From the NCBI GenBank assembly GCA_013696535.1, contig JACCYI010000253.1, positions 1-5,192 of the forward strand: a stretch of DNA of 5,192 bases. Direction: 5' to 3'. The stretch is from Solirubrobacterales bacterium (GTDB lineage: Bacteria > Actinomycetota > Thermoleophilia > Solirubrobacterales > Solirubrobacteraceae). The notes beneath the pieces are model-generated. The model was not told the DNA's origin. It made no database searches and saw only the letters and a list, made by a program, of their open reading frames with translations. Position 1 is the first letter of the stretch; each line of letters starts with the position of its first letter. Positions 1 to 5,192 of this stretch are shown one piece after another. A program made the translations under genes and the position numbers.

Positions 1-1
1 C

Positions 2-28
2 ATCAAGGGCGTCAACGGACCGGCTTGA
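2..28 (+). CDS. Possible 3' end of an upstream gene (C-terminal codons only)
   Basis: Read from base 2, the sequence gives eight codons (IKGVNGPA) and then TGA at 26-28. The next gene begins at 30, one base after this stop, a spacing typical of genes that are translated together. Genes for epsilon subunits usually follow the carboxyltransferase beta subunit (accD/pccB type), so this could be the beta-subunit C-terminus. The eight residues do not themselves identify it, and the usual beta-subunit ending (HGNIPL-like) is absent. The identity is inferred from position only. Confidence 0.3.
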   Translation: MKGVNGPA

Positions 29-29
29 A

Positions 30-251
30 GTGCCGAACCGCCGCCCGCGCCTGACTCTGCGCGGCTCCTCCGCCACGCCGGAGGAGACCGCCGCCGTGAT
101 CGCCGCCGTGGAGCAGTTCCTGCGCGACACCGTCCCGCCCGCCGCCCCCGTCGCGGAGCGACGCGATCCCTGGGTGCGCGCGGCGCTGCTCGAGGGCGTC
201 GGGCGCGAGCCGGACGAGCCGACGCCCTGGGGCGACCCGCACCCGTGGTGA
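30..251 (+). CDS. Acyl-CoA carboxylase epsilon-type subunit
   Basis: This 73-residue protein looks like the small epsilon subunit of actinobacterial acyl-CoA carboxylases, which binds the carboxyltransferase beta subunit and supports holoenzyme assembly or activity. What can be seen is a short strand-like N-terminus (RLTLRGSSATPEE), then an alanine-rich helix (about residues 18-33, EETAAVIAAVEQFL), a proline/alanine linker, and a C-terminal segment with the WVRAALLEGV motif (about residues 48-57). The pattern of an A-T-x-E-E helix, a spacer and W-x-x-A-x-x-x-E-G is what I expect of this family, and the length is normal for it. GTG at 30 is the only start in this frame inside the window. No strong Shine-Dalgarno precedes it, and the possible upstream stop at 26-28 suggests coupling. 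The frame is open back to the window edge, so a longer N-terminus cannot be excluded. The nearby alpha subunit supports the call. The paralogue and substrate class (propionyl-, acetyl- or long-chain acyl-CoA) cannot be told. Confidence 0.8.
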   Translation: MPNRRPRLTLRGSSATPEETAAVIAAVEQFLRDTVPPAAPVAERRDPWVRAALLEGVGREPDEPTPWGDPHPW

Positions 252-264
252 GCCACGAGCGGTC

Positions 265-456
265 TCAGGTCTTCGCGATCGCCTCCACCACGGCACTGGG
301 GCCGTCAAAGGACTCTTTGTCCATGTTCTGGAGCTGATCGACGACCTCGGACGGCGCGCCGTTTGACTGCGCGGTGGAGACGAGGTCGTCCCTGGAGGCG
401 GGGTAGCTGACGCCTTTGAGGTGCTTCTGGACCTCGATGGGATTGAAGTCGGCCAT
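265..456 (-). CDS. DUF2795 domain protein (63 aa)
   Basis: This small acidic soluble protein is nearly all one DUF2795 domain. The recognisable core is VQKHLKGVSYPASRDDLVSTA (about residues 9-29), followed by SNGAPSEVVDQLQNM (about 31-45) and a terminal helix with GPSAVVEAIAK (about 52-62). The LKGVxYPASRxxLV signature, the SNGA helix cap and the D-x-P-S-x-V-x-x-A ending are typical of this helical family, which is common in actinobacteria. Its biochemical function is not established. The ATG start is supported by an AGGAGG Shine-Dalgarno 11 bases upstream. It lies antisense to the carboxylase genes, ending 13 bp from the epsilon gene stop (convergent) and starting 103 bp from the alpha subunit start (divergent). 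There is no signal peptide, membrane segment or cysteine. Nothing shows that it acts on the carboxylase. Confidence 0.88.
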   Translation of the reverse strand: MADFNPIEVQKHLKGVSYPASRDDLVSTAQSNGAPSEVVDQLQNMDKESFDGPSAVVEAIAKT

Positions 457-473
457 GGCGGGAGGATCCTCCT
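457..473 (-). promoter_or_regulatory. Shine-Dalgarno of the DUF2795 gene inside a 12-bp palindrome
   Basis: On the minus strand, AGGAGG (plus-strand CCTCCT at 468-473) lies 11 bases upstream of the ATG at 456-454 and fixes that start. The overlapping sequence GGAGGATCCTCC (461-472) is a perfect 12-bp inverted repeat, so most of the ribosome-binding site is part of a self-complementary element. The Shine-Dalgarno assignment is firm. Any operator or dimerisation role for the palindrome is speculation. Confidence 0.7.
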
Positions 474-544
474 GAGTGGTGTTCCGGTCGGGACGCGCGG
501 GAACTACCCCGGGCCGTTTCGCGGCACCCCCAGCCTGGCGCGGA

Positions 545-550
545 TAGCAT
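545..550 (+). promoter_or_regulatory. Candidate -10 element for the carboxylase alpha subunit (possibly leaderless)
   Basis: TAGCAT at 545-550 fits TANNNT, the -10 pattern seen for many actinobacterial promoters. Nine bases separate it from the ATG at 560, so transcription would start at or within a few bases of the start codon. No Shine-Dalgarno-like purine run lies 5-12 bases upstream of the ATG (the bases are cacgcgccc), which agrees with a leaderless mRNA. No good -35 hexamer is visible at 16-18 bp spacing. The call rests on a short degenerate motif. Confidence 0.35.
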
Positions 551-559
551 CACGCGCCC

Positions 560-2353
560 ATGTTCGCCAAGGTCCTGGTCGCCAATCGCGGGGAGATCGC
601 CGTCCGCGTCATCCGCGCGCTCGACGAGCTGGGCGTGGCGTCCGTCGCGGTCTACTCCCAAGCCGATCGCGACGCCCTCCACGTCAGGCGCGCCGGTGAG
701 GCCTATCTGCTCGGCCCGGGGCCGGCCGCCGAGTCCTACCTCAAGGTGGACAAGCTGCTCGAGGTCATCGAGCGTTCCGGCGCCGAAGCGGTTCACCCTG
801 GGTACGGCTTCCTGGCCGAGAACGCCGCTTTCGCACGCGCACTGGAGCAGCGCGGGATCGTGTTCATCGGCCCGCCGGCGTCGGCCATCGACGCCATGGG
901 ATCGAAGACCCGCGCGCGGGAGCTGATGCAGGCGGCGGGCGTCCCGATCGTGCCGGGTACCACGGATCCTGTGGAGACCGTCGACGACGCCCGGGCGATC
1001 ATCGCCGAGTCCATTGGCTTTCCCGTCGCCGTCAAGGCCGCCGGGGGCGGAGGCGGCAAGGGCTTCAGGGTCGCTTTGAGCGACGACGAGCTGGAGTCGG
1101 CGTTCGAGGGCGCGGCGCGCGAGGGCGAGAAGTTCTTCTCCGACGCGACGGTCTACCTCGAGCGCTACCTGCACGACCCGCGTCACGTCGAGGTCCAGAT
1201 ACTCGCAGACGGACATGGGAACGTGATCCACCTCGGAGAGCGCGACTGCTCGATCCAGCGACGCCATCAGAAGCTCATCGAGGAATCACCTGCGCCGATG
1301 GTCGACGAGGCGCTGCGCGAGCGCATCGGGAAGATCGCGGTGGAAGCCGCCCGCGCCGTCGACTACCGCGGCGCGGGGACGATAGAGGGGCTGCTGCAGG
1401 ACGGCGACTACTTCTTCCTCGAGATGAACACGCGGGTACAGGTCGAGCATTGCGTGACGGAGGAGACGACCGGCGTCGACATCGTGCGCGAGCAGATCCG
1501 CGTCGCGGTGGGCGAGCCGTTGGCCTATGGCCAGGACGAGATCGTGCTCCGCGGGCACGCCATCGAATGCCGCATCAACGCCGAAGACGCCGCGCGAAAG
1601 TTCGCCCCCGCCCCCGGGTCCATCAGCCACTACCGGGAGCCGAGTGGCCCCGGCGTGCGGGTCGACTCCGGCGTCGAGAGCGGCTCGGAGATCACCCCGC
1701 TCTATGACCCGATGGTCGCCAAGCTGATCGTCCGCGACGCGACTCGCGAGCTGGCCACCGCACGGATGCTGCGGGCCCTCGAAGAGTTCGAGATCGAAGG
1801 GATCAGGACGCTGTTGCCGTTCCACAAGGCGATCATGGCTTCCGAGCAGTGGCGTCGGGGCGAGACCTGCCGCGACCTCATAGAGGACGCGGGCTGGCTC
1901 AAGACACTGGCGTTCGAGACGCAGGCCAAGCCGGCGGACGAGGAGGTGCCCGAGCCACTCGAGCGGACCTACACCGTCGAGGTGTCGGGCAAGCGCTTCG
2001 ATGTCCGGGTGCGCGGCGACGCCCTCGACGCGCCTGCCGCAGCATCCAACGGCGCCGCCCCCGCCGCACGCAAGCCGGCCCGGCGCGAGCGATCCGGAGC
2101 GAGCGCTGGAGGCGGCGCCGACGAGTTGCTGGCCCCGTTGCAGGGCAACCTGTGGAAGGTGCTCGTCGAGCAGGGCCAGAGCGTCGAGGAGGGCCAGCTC
2201 GTGTGCATCATCGAGGCGATGAAGATGGAGAACGAGATCACCGCCCACAAGTCGGGGGTGATCAGATCGCTGGACGTCAAAGAGGGCGATCCGATCACCT
2301 CGGGCGCCACGATCGCGGTCATCTCTGCCGCGGCGGACGGGGGGCAGGCGTAG
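560..2353 (+). CDS. Acyl-CoA carboxylase alpha subunit (biotin carboxylase + biotin carrier)
   Basis: This cytoplasmic 597-residue subunit uses ATP and bicarbonate to carboxylate biotin held on its own C-terminal carrier domain. A separate beta subunit then moves the carboxyl group to acetyl- or propionyl-CoA. The biotin carboxylase part spans about residues 1-450. It starts FAKVLVANRGEIAVRVIRA and has the glycine-rich ATP loop AAGGGGGKGF (160-169). By counting, the catalytic residues fall at the same numbers as in E. coli AccC: K116, K159, H209, E211, K238, E276, E288, R292, Q294, V295, E296 and R338. A linker (about 451-521) holds a short strand segment (RTYTVEVSGKRFDVRV, 469-484) and an Ala/Arg/Gly-rich hinge. 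The biotinyl domain (about 522-589) contains IEAMKMENEI, with biotinylated lysine K555. The length matches actinobacterial AccA3-type proteins (about 600 aa). There is no pyruvate carboxylase transferase domain. Oddities are C298 where most relatives have proline (HCVTE) and G277 where AccC has phenylalanine. Acyl-CoA specificity is set by the beta subunit and cannot be read here. Confidence 0.95.
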   Translation: MFAKVLVANRGEIAVRVIRALDELGVASVAVYSQADRDALHVRRAGEAYLLGPGPAAESYLKVDKLLEVIERSGAEAVHPGYGFLAENAAFARALEQRGIVFIGPPASAIDAMGSKTRARELMQAAGVPIVPGTTDPVETVDDARAIIAESIGFPVAVKAAGGGGGKGFRVALSDDELESAFEGAAREGEKFFSDATVYLERYLHDPRHVEVQILADGHGNVIHLGERDCSIQRRHQKLIEESPAPMVDEALRERIGKIAVEAARAVDYRGAGTIEGLLQDGDYFFLEMNTRVQVEHCVTEETTGVDIVREQIRVAVGEPLAYGQDEIVLRGHAIECRINAEDAARKFAPAPGSISHYREPSGPGVRVDSGVESGSEITPLYDPMVAKLIVRDATRELATARMLRALEEFEIEGIRTLLPFHKAIMASEQWRRGETCRDLIEDAGWLKTLAFETQAKPADEEVPEPLERTYTVEVSGKRFDVRVRGDALDAPAAASNGAAPAARKPARRERSGASAGGGADELLAPLQGNLWKVLVEQGQSVEEGQLVCIIEAMKMENEITAHKSGVIRSLDVKEGDPITSGATIAVISAAADGGQA

Positions 2354-2385
2354 GCCGCAGAGCCGATGCGGGAGACTGCCTGACC

Positions 2386-2769
2386 ATGTTCCTCGGACTG
2401 CGCACCGTCATCTACCCCGCTCCCGACCTCGCCGCCTCGAAGGCGTGGTGGTCGAAGCGCCTCGGGATCGATCCCTACTTCGACGAGCCGTTCTACGTCG
2501 GGTTCGAGGTGGCCGGCTACGAGCTGGGCCTCAACCCGAACGCCGATTCGAAGGCCGGGGCGATCAGCTACTGGGGTGTGAGCGATCTGGACGCCGCCCT
2601 GGCCAAGCTCCTCGAAGCCGGCGCGCGCGAGGGGTCGGGTATCCAGGACACGGGCGGCGGAATCCGCGTGGCCGAGGTGATCGAGCCGGGTGGTGGGGTG
2701 CTGGGCCTGATCGAGAACCCCCACTTCTCGCTGCCGGCTCCCGTCGAGCAGCCCGGGCCGGGGCGCTGA
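2386..2769 (+). CDS. VOC superfamily (glyoxalase/bleomycin-resistance fold) protein
   Basis: This 127-residue soluble protein fits one VOC domain built from two beta-alpha-beta-beta-beta modules. Module 1 runs from TVIYPAPDLAASKAWWSKRLGI (about 7-28) to the strand ending YELGL (45-49). Module 2 runs from SYWGVSDLDAALAKLLEAGA (about 61-80) to VLGLIENP (105-112). In metal-dependent members the ligands are usually a His or similar residue on the first strand of each module and a Glu on the last. Here the two glutamates (E46, E110) are present, but the first-strand positions appear to be T7 and about Y62/W63. A classical glyoxalase I metal site is therefore unlikely, and the protein may bind a ligand or act as an uncharacterised lyase or isomerase. 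The ATG at 2386 has GGGAG 11 bases upstream (2370-2374). It starts 32 bp after the alpha-subunit stop on the same strand, so co-transcription is likely. The substrate is unknown. Confidence 0.85.
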   Translation: MFLGLRTVIYPAPDLAASKAWWSKRLGIDPYFDEPFYVGFEVAGYELGLNPNADSKAGAISYWGVSDLDAALAKLLEAGAREGSGIQDTGGGIRVAEVIEPGGGVLGLIENPHFSLPAPVEQPGPGR

Positions 2770-2800
2770 GCACCCCCGCGAGACGGGTAGCTGCCCAACC

Positions 2801-3268
2801 GTGACGCGCGTCTGGCGGGCAAGACTGCACGAGGCGGAGGCCGTCGCCGAGCTGCTCGTCGCCTTTCGCGACCACATGGGACGCGATTGGCCGTCGAACA
2901 ACGCCTTCCTCGCGTCGGTCGAGCGCCTGATGGAGCGTGGGGAAGCCGAGTACCTGCTCGGCGCCCCGCGTCCCGAGGCTCAGCCGGCCGCCGTCGCGCA
3001 GCTGCGGTTCCGCTTCGCAATCTGGTTCGCGGCGCCCGATTGCACGCTCGAGGACCTCTACGTCGGTCCGGCCGCCCGAGGTGTCGGGCTCGGCCGCGCG
3101 ATGGTCGAAGCCGCCTTGGCCCGAGCCGTCGAGCGGGAGTGTCGACGCGTCGAGCTCGACGTCGACGAGGACAACGCCCCTGCTCGCGCGCTCTATGAAT
3201 CAGCCGGCTTCTATTCGGGCTCTGACCGGGCGGGCCAGCGGCAGCTGTTCATGCGTCACCGCTTGTGA
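2801..3268 (+). CDS. GNAT family N-acetyltransferase
   Basis: This 155-residue protein has the GNAT fold, which transfers an acetyl group from acetyl-CoA to an amine on a small molecule or protein. The N-terminal strand and helices (TRVWRARLHEAEAVAELLVAF, 2-22) form the substrate side. Motif A is LEDLYVGPAARGVGLGRAMV (83-102), with the acetyl-CoA pyrophosphate-binding turn R93-G-V-G-L-G98. Motif B is DEDNAPARALYESAGF (122-137), with N125, Y132 and the typical YExxGF ending. The length is that of a complete single-domain GNAT. The start is GTG, with only a weak purine stretch (ACGGG) upstream. It lies 31 bp after the VOC gene, and its TGA overlaps the next gene's GTG by four bases. The substrate cannot be predicted. 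Confidence 0.93.
   Translation: MTRVWRARLHEAEAVAELLVAFRDHMGRDWPSNNAFLASVERLMERGEAEYLLGAPRPEAQPAAVAQLRFRFAIWFAAPDCTLEDLYVGPAARGVGLGRAMVEAALARAVERECRRVELDVDEDNAPARALYESAGFYSGSDRAGQRQLFMRHRL
3265..3268 (+). other. GTGA start/stop overlap between the GNAT and hydrolase genes
   Basis: The bases GTGA contain the hydrolase's candidate GTG start (3265-3267) and the GNAT stop TGA (3266-3268). Four-base overlaps of this type commonly mark translational coupling by re-initiation. No strong Shine-Dalgarno precedes this GTG, which fits coupling but also leaves the downstream GTG at 3307 possible. Confidence 0.6.
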
Positions 3269-5190
3269 TCGACGCAACACGGACGACCGGGCATTGTCCA
3301 CGCGCAGTGCGTCTCCGGCTCACCCTTGCCGCGACCGTCCTGGGGATGGCCGCCGCGTCGGCCCCCACCGCGACGGCCGCGCCCACACTGTTCCCCTCCG
3401 ATCGCCTGACCGTGAAGGACTCGCGGCAGGCCACGGGCAAGCGGGTGAACCTGCCCGTCACCGGTTGCAAACAGCGTCCCACCGACTGCGACGAGCTCCG
3501 ACTGATCAACCGCCTCGACGGCTTCGACCTCGATCCGCGCGTCGAGCTCGACCTCGGCAGGCGGATCGATCCCAAGCGGGTCACGAGGCGTGCCGCCTAC
3601 CTCCAGAAGGTGGCCGGAGGCCCGCGGATCGGCCTCGAGCGGCTGGTCTACAGCCCTCGGCGCAAGGTGCTCTACGGCCATCCGTCCATGCAGCTCGAGG
3701 AGGCGACGCGGTACAGGCTGGTCGTCGCGGCCCCGCTGACGGGCGAGGCCGCCGCCCGGACGACGTTCACGACGCTCTCAGCCACGAGCGGGCTGCGCCG
3801 GATGCGGAGCCAGCTCGACGACGGAAGCGCCTACAGCGCCGCCGGCATCGCCCCGGCCTCCCGCGGGCTGCGCTTCGACGGCGTCTTCGGCGCCGCGTCC
3901 GTCACGCGCATCCAGCGACTCAACGACAAGGGCCCGGGCGAGCTGGTATCCGAGACGGTGCCGAACCTGGCGGTGGCCGGCGCGGGGACTTATGCGTTCG
4001 GCTCCTTCTCGTCCCCGTCGTGGCTGACCCGCGACCGCATCATCCCCGAGCGCCCCACGAAAGTCGGAACGCACCGGGCCCGGGGCTCAGAGACCGTGGG
4101 CTTCGCCCTCATCCTCCCGGCGGGCGCCAAGCCGGCCGGGGGCTTTCCGGTCGCGATCTTCGGGCCGGGCTTCACCCGCTCGAAGTACGACCTGTTCCTG
4201 GCCGCCGACCAGAATGCCGCGCGTGGAATCGCCACCGTGGCGATCGATCCCGTCGGGCACGCCTATGGGCCACGGAGTCGCACGGTGGTCGATGCGCCCG
4301 CGAGCATCACGCTGCCGGCCCATGGGCGAGGGCGCGACCTGGACTCCAACAACACGATCACCGAGCAAGAGGGTGTGCAGGCTTCCGGGCGGTTCGCGGG
4401 CGTCGGGCTGCGGGACGGCCTGCGACAGACCGCCCTCGACAACATGGCGCTCGTCCGAGCGGTGGGGCGCGGGGTGGACGTGGACGGAGACGGCGCCGTG
4501 GACCTGCGCCGGGACGGCGTGAGCTACTACGGGCAATCGCTCGGAGGGATCTACGGCACCCTGCTCATGGGTGCCGACCCGCGCGTACGGGTGGCCGCCC
4601 TCAACGTGCCCGGCGGGCCCATTCTCGAGGTGGCGCGCCTGTCGTCCACCTTCCGCCCCAGCGTGGCCGCGCCGCTGCGAGATCGCGTCCCCTCGCTCCT
4701 CAACGGCGGCCGTGCCGGCTTCACGGAGTCGCTGCCCCTTCGCGGCAGCCCGCCCGTCATCAAGCCTGCCCGCGGCGCGGAGGCGATCCAGGACGTGCTG
4801 GCTCGGCTCACGTGGCTCCAAGGGTCAGGAAGCCCGGAGTCCTTCGCTCCGCTGGTGCGGCGCGGGGGCAAGCGGGTGCTCCTCCAGGTCGCGCTCGGCG
4901 ACGCGACGGTGCCCAACCCGGCCAGCGCAACCCTGATTCGCGCGGGCGGGCTCCGCGGCGTCACGTCGCTCTATCGCAACGACCGCACCCCGGAGGCGAC
5001 CCGCAACCCGCACGGCTTCCTGCTCGATCCGTCCTTCCCGCTCGGACGGGCGCCCGGTCAGCGCCAGGTCGTCGACTTCCTCGCTTCGGCCGGCAGGTCG
5101 ATTACCGATCCTGACGGCTCCGCGCCCGTGTGGGAGGTTCCGGTCACGGATCTAGAGACTCTCGACGAGCTCAACTTCACAGGTGGCTAG
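3265..5190 (+). CDS. Exported alpha/beta hydrolase (lipase/esterase-like) with an Ig-like N-terminal region
   Basis: From the GTG at 3265 this is a 641-residue protein; residue numbers below use that start. A signal peptide is clear: RLRLTLAATVLGMAAASAP (about 16-34) followed by ATAAP, with likely cleavage near residue 38 or 39. It should therefore be secreted. The mature protein contains only two cysteines, C68 and C75, plausibly a disulfide. Residues about 78-172 (from RLINRLDGFDLDPRVELDL to the strand FTTLS) look like a beta-sandwich Ig-like domain, as in some large secreted bacterial lipases. The hydrolase core begins near ETVGFALILPAG (276-287). GPGF (300-303) is the likely oxyanion region, and the nucleophile elbow is GQSLGG with S425. 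The probable acid is D546 (ALGDATVPN) and the probable histidine is H583 (NPHGFLL). Two calcium-loop-like segments lie at 358-369 and 405-416. A 58-residue tail follows the histidine. GTG at 3307 (residue 15) would give a shorter, more standard signal peptide and is a credible alternative start. The substrate, perhaps a lipid or ester, is not shown by the sequence. Confidence 0.85.
   Translation: MIDATRTTGHCPRAVRLRLTLAATVLGMAAASAPTATAAPTLFPSDRLTVKDSRQATGKRVNLPVTGCKQRPTDCDELRLINRLDGFDLDPRVELDLGRRIDPKRVTRRAAYLQKVAGGPRIGLERLVYSPRRKVLYGHPSMQLEEATRYRLVVAAPLTGEAAARTTFTTLSATSGLRRMRSQLDDGSAYSAAGIAPASRGLRFDGVFGAASVTRIQRLNDKGPGELVSETVPNLAVAGAGTYAFGSFSSPSWLTRDRIIPERPTKVGTHRARGSETVGFALILPAGAKPAGGFPVAIFGPGFTRSKYDLFLAADQNAARGIATVAIDPVGHAYGPRSRTVVDAPASITLPAHGRGRDLDSNNTITEQEGVQASGRFAGVGLRDGLRQTALDNMALVRAVGRGVDVDGDGAVDLRRDGVSYYGQSLGGIYGTLLMGADPRVRVAALNVPGGPILEVARLSSTFRPSVAAPLRDRVPSLLNGGRAGFTESLPLRGSPPVIKPARGAEAIQDVLARLTWLQGSGSPESFAPLVRRGGKRVLLQVALGDATVPNPASATLIRAGGLRGVTSLYRNDRTPEATRNPHGFLLDPSFPLGRAPGQRQVVDFLASAGRSITDPDGSAPVWEVPVTDLETLDELNFTGG
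3307..3381 (+). other. Signal peptide of the exported hydrolase
   Basis: Residues 15-39 have a positive n-region (two arginines), a hydrophobic core (LTLAATVLGMAAA) and a small-residue end (ATAA) that fits an AXA-type signal peptidase I site. No lipobox (L-x-x-C) is present, so a lipoprotein is unlikely. If translation starts at 3265, 14 extra polar residues precede this signal. Confidence 0.75.
4336..4371 (+). other. EF-hand-like calcium loop 1 in the hydrolase
   Basis: Residues 358-369 read DLDSNNTITEQE. In the 12-position EF-hand loop scheme this supplies D1, D3, N5, T7, a hydrophobic I8, T9 and E12. Only position 6, usually glycine, differs (N). The match is by eye. Calcium binding is inferred from the motif. 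Confidence 0.6.
4477..4512 (+). other. EF-hand/dockerin-like DxDxDG loop 2 in the hydrolase
   Basis: Residues 405-416 read DVDGDGAVDLRR, giving D1, D3, D5, G6, V8 and D9 of the calcium-loop pattern. Position 12 is arginine where EF-hands have Glu or Asp, with an aspartate (D417) one residue later. It lies nine residues before the nucleophile serine S425. It could be a partial or variant calcium site. Confidence 0.5.
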
Positions 5191-5192
5191 CC

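Noticed and set aside
252..264. Bidirectional terminator between the convergent epsilon and DUF2795 genes
   Set aside because: The 13-bp gap and its flanks hold at best an imperfect short stem (GAGCC/GGTCTC) and no T-tract, which is too weak to call.
305..2248. Two long minus-strand open frames (305-1267 and 1286-2248, 320 codons each) opposite the alpha subunit
   Set aside because: Long antisense frames are common opposite GC-rich genes. The translations show no recognisable fold, and the first also overlaps the real DUF2795 gene in another frame.
560..2353. Pyruvate carboxylase or urea carboxylase instead of an acyl-CoA carboxylase alpha subunit
   Set aside because: The protein ends right after the biotinyl domain at 597 residues and has no carboxyltransferase domain. 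The neighbouring epsilon-type gene also points to an acyl-CoA carboxylase.
2325..2380. Possible terminator between the alpha subunit and the VOC gene
   Set aside because: Only short, imperfect GC-rich complementarity is present, with no T-run after it, and the next gene begins 32 bp downstream.
2386..2769. The VOC protein as methylmalonyl-CoA epimerase, which would fit a propionyl-CoA carboxylase neighbour
   Set aside because: The epimerase belongs to the VOC superfamily but uses metal-binding histidines on its first strands. Those positions appear to be Thr and Tyr/Trp here, and the sequence wording is that of a generic glyoxalase-like protein.
2937..5114. A 725-codon plus-strand open frame overlapping the GNAT and hydrolase genes
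   Set aside because: It is out of frame with two well-supported proteins. Its translation is arginine/proline-rich low-complexity sequence with no domain, as expected for an alternate frame of GC-rich DNA.

Overview
The window is uniformly GC-rich and gene-dense, with GTG as well as ATG starts and short or overlapping gene junctions. It carries a free-standing acyl-CoA carboxylase epsilon subunit beside a fused biotin carboxylase/biotin carrier alpha subunit. That combination points to an actinobacterium (Actinomycetota). The wording of the alpha subunit (HCVTE in place of HPVTE, and the NLWKVLVEQGQ stretch in the biotinyl domain) suggests to me a lineage outside the classical Streptomyces/Mycobacterium group, perhaps Thermoleophilia. 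That placement is an impression, not a result.

Layout. Positions 1-28 may hold the last codons of an upstream gene, ending in TGA. One base later starts a short plus-strand gene (30-251) for an acyl-CoA carboxylase epsilon-type subunit. Convergent to it, on the minus strand, is a 63-residue DUF2795 protein (265-456). A 103-bp divergent spacer (457-559) separates this from the 597-residue alpha subunit (560-2353). Three more plus-strand genes follow closely: a 127-residue VOC/glyoxalase-fold protein (2386-2769), a 155-residue GNAT acetyltransferase (2801-3268), and a roughly 640-residue exported alpha/beta hydrolase (3265-5190). The hydrolase start overlaps the GNAT stop by four bases.

How the genes fit together. 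The epsilon and alpha subunits should belong to one biotin-dependent acyl-CoA carboxylase that makes malonyl-CoA or methylmalonyl-CoA for lipid synthesis or propionate metabolism. The beta (carboxyltransferase) subunit is probably just upstream of the window. The VOC, GNAT and hydrolase genes have no obvious biochemical link to the carboxylase. Their close spacing suggests shared transcription.

Most unusual points: the exported hydrolase has two EF-hand-like calcium loops just ahead of its catalytic serine; the alpha subunit appears to lack a Shine-Dalgarno and may be leaderless; and a lone antisense DUF2795 gene sits inside the carboxylase locus. I see no mobile element, CRISPR array, tRNA, rRNA or clear rho-independent terminator. 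I do not find a convincing wholly new system here.
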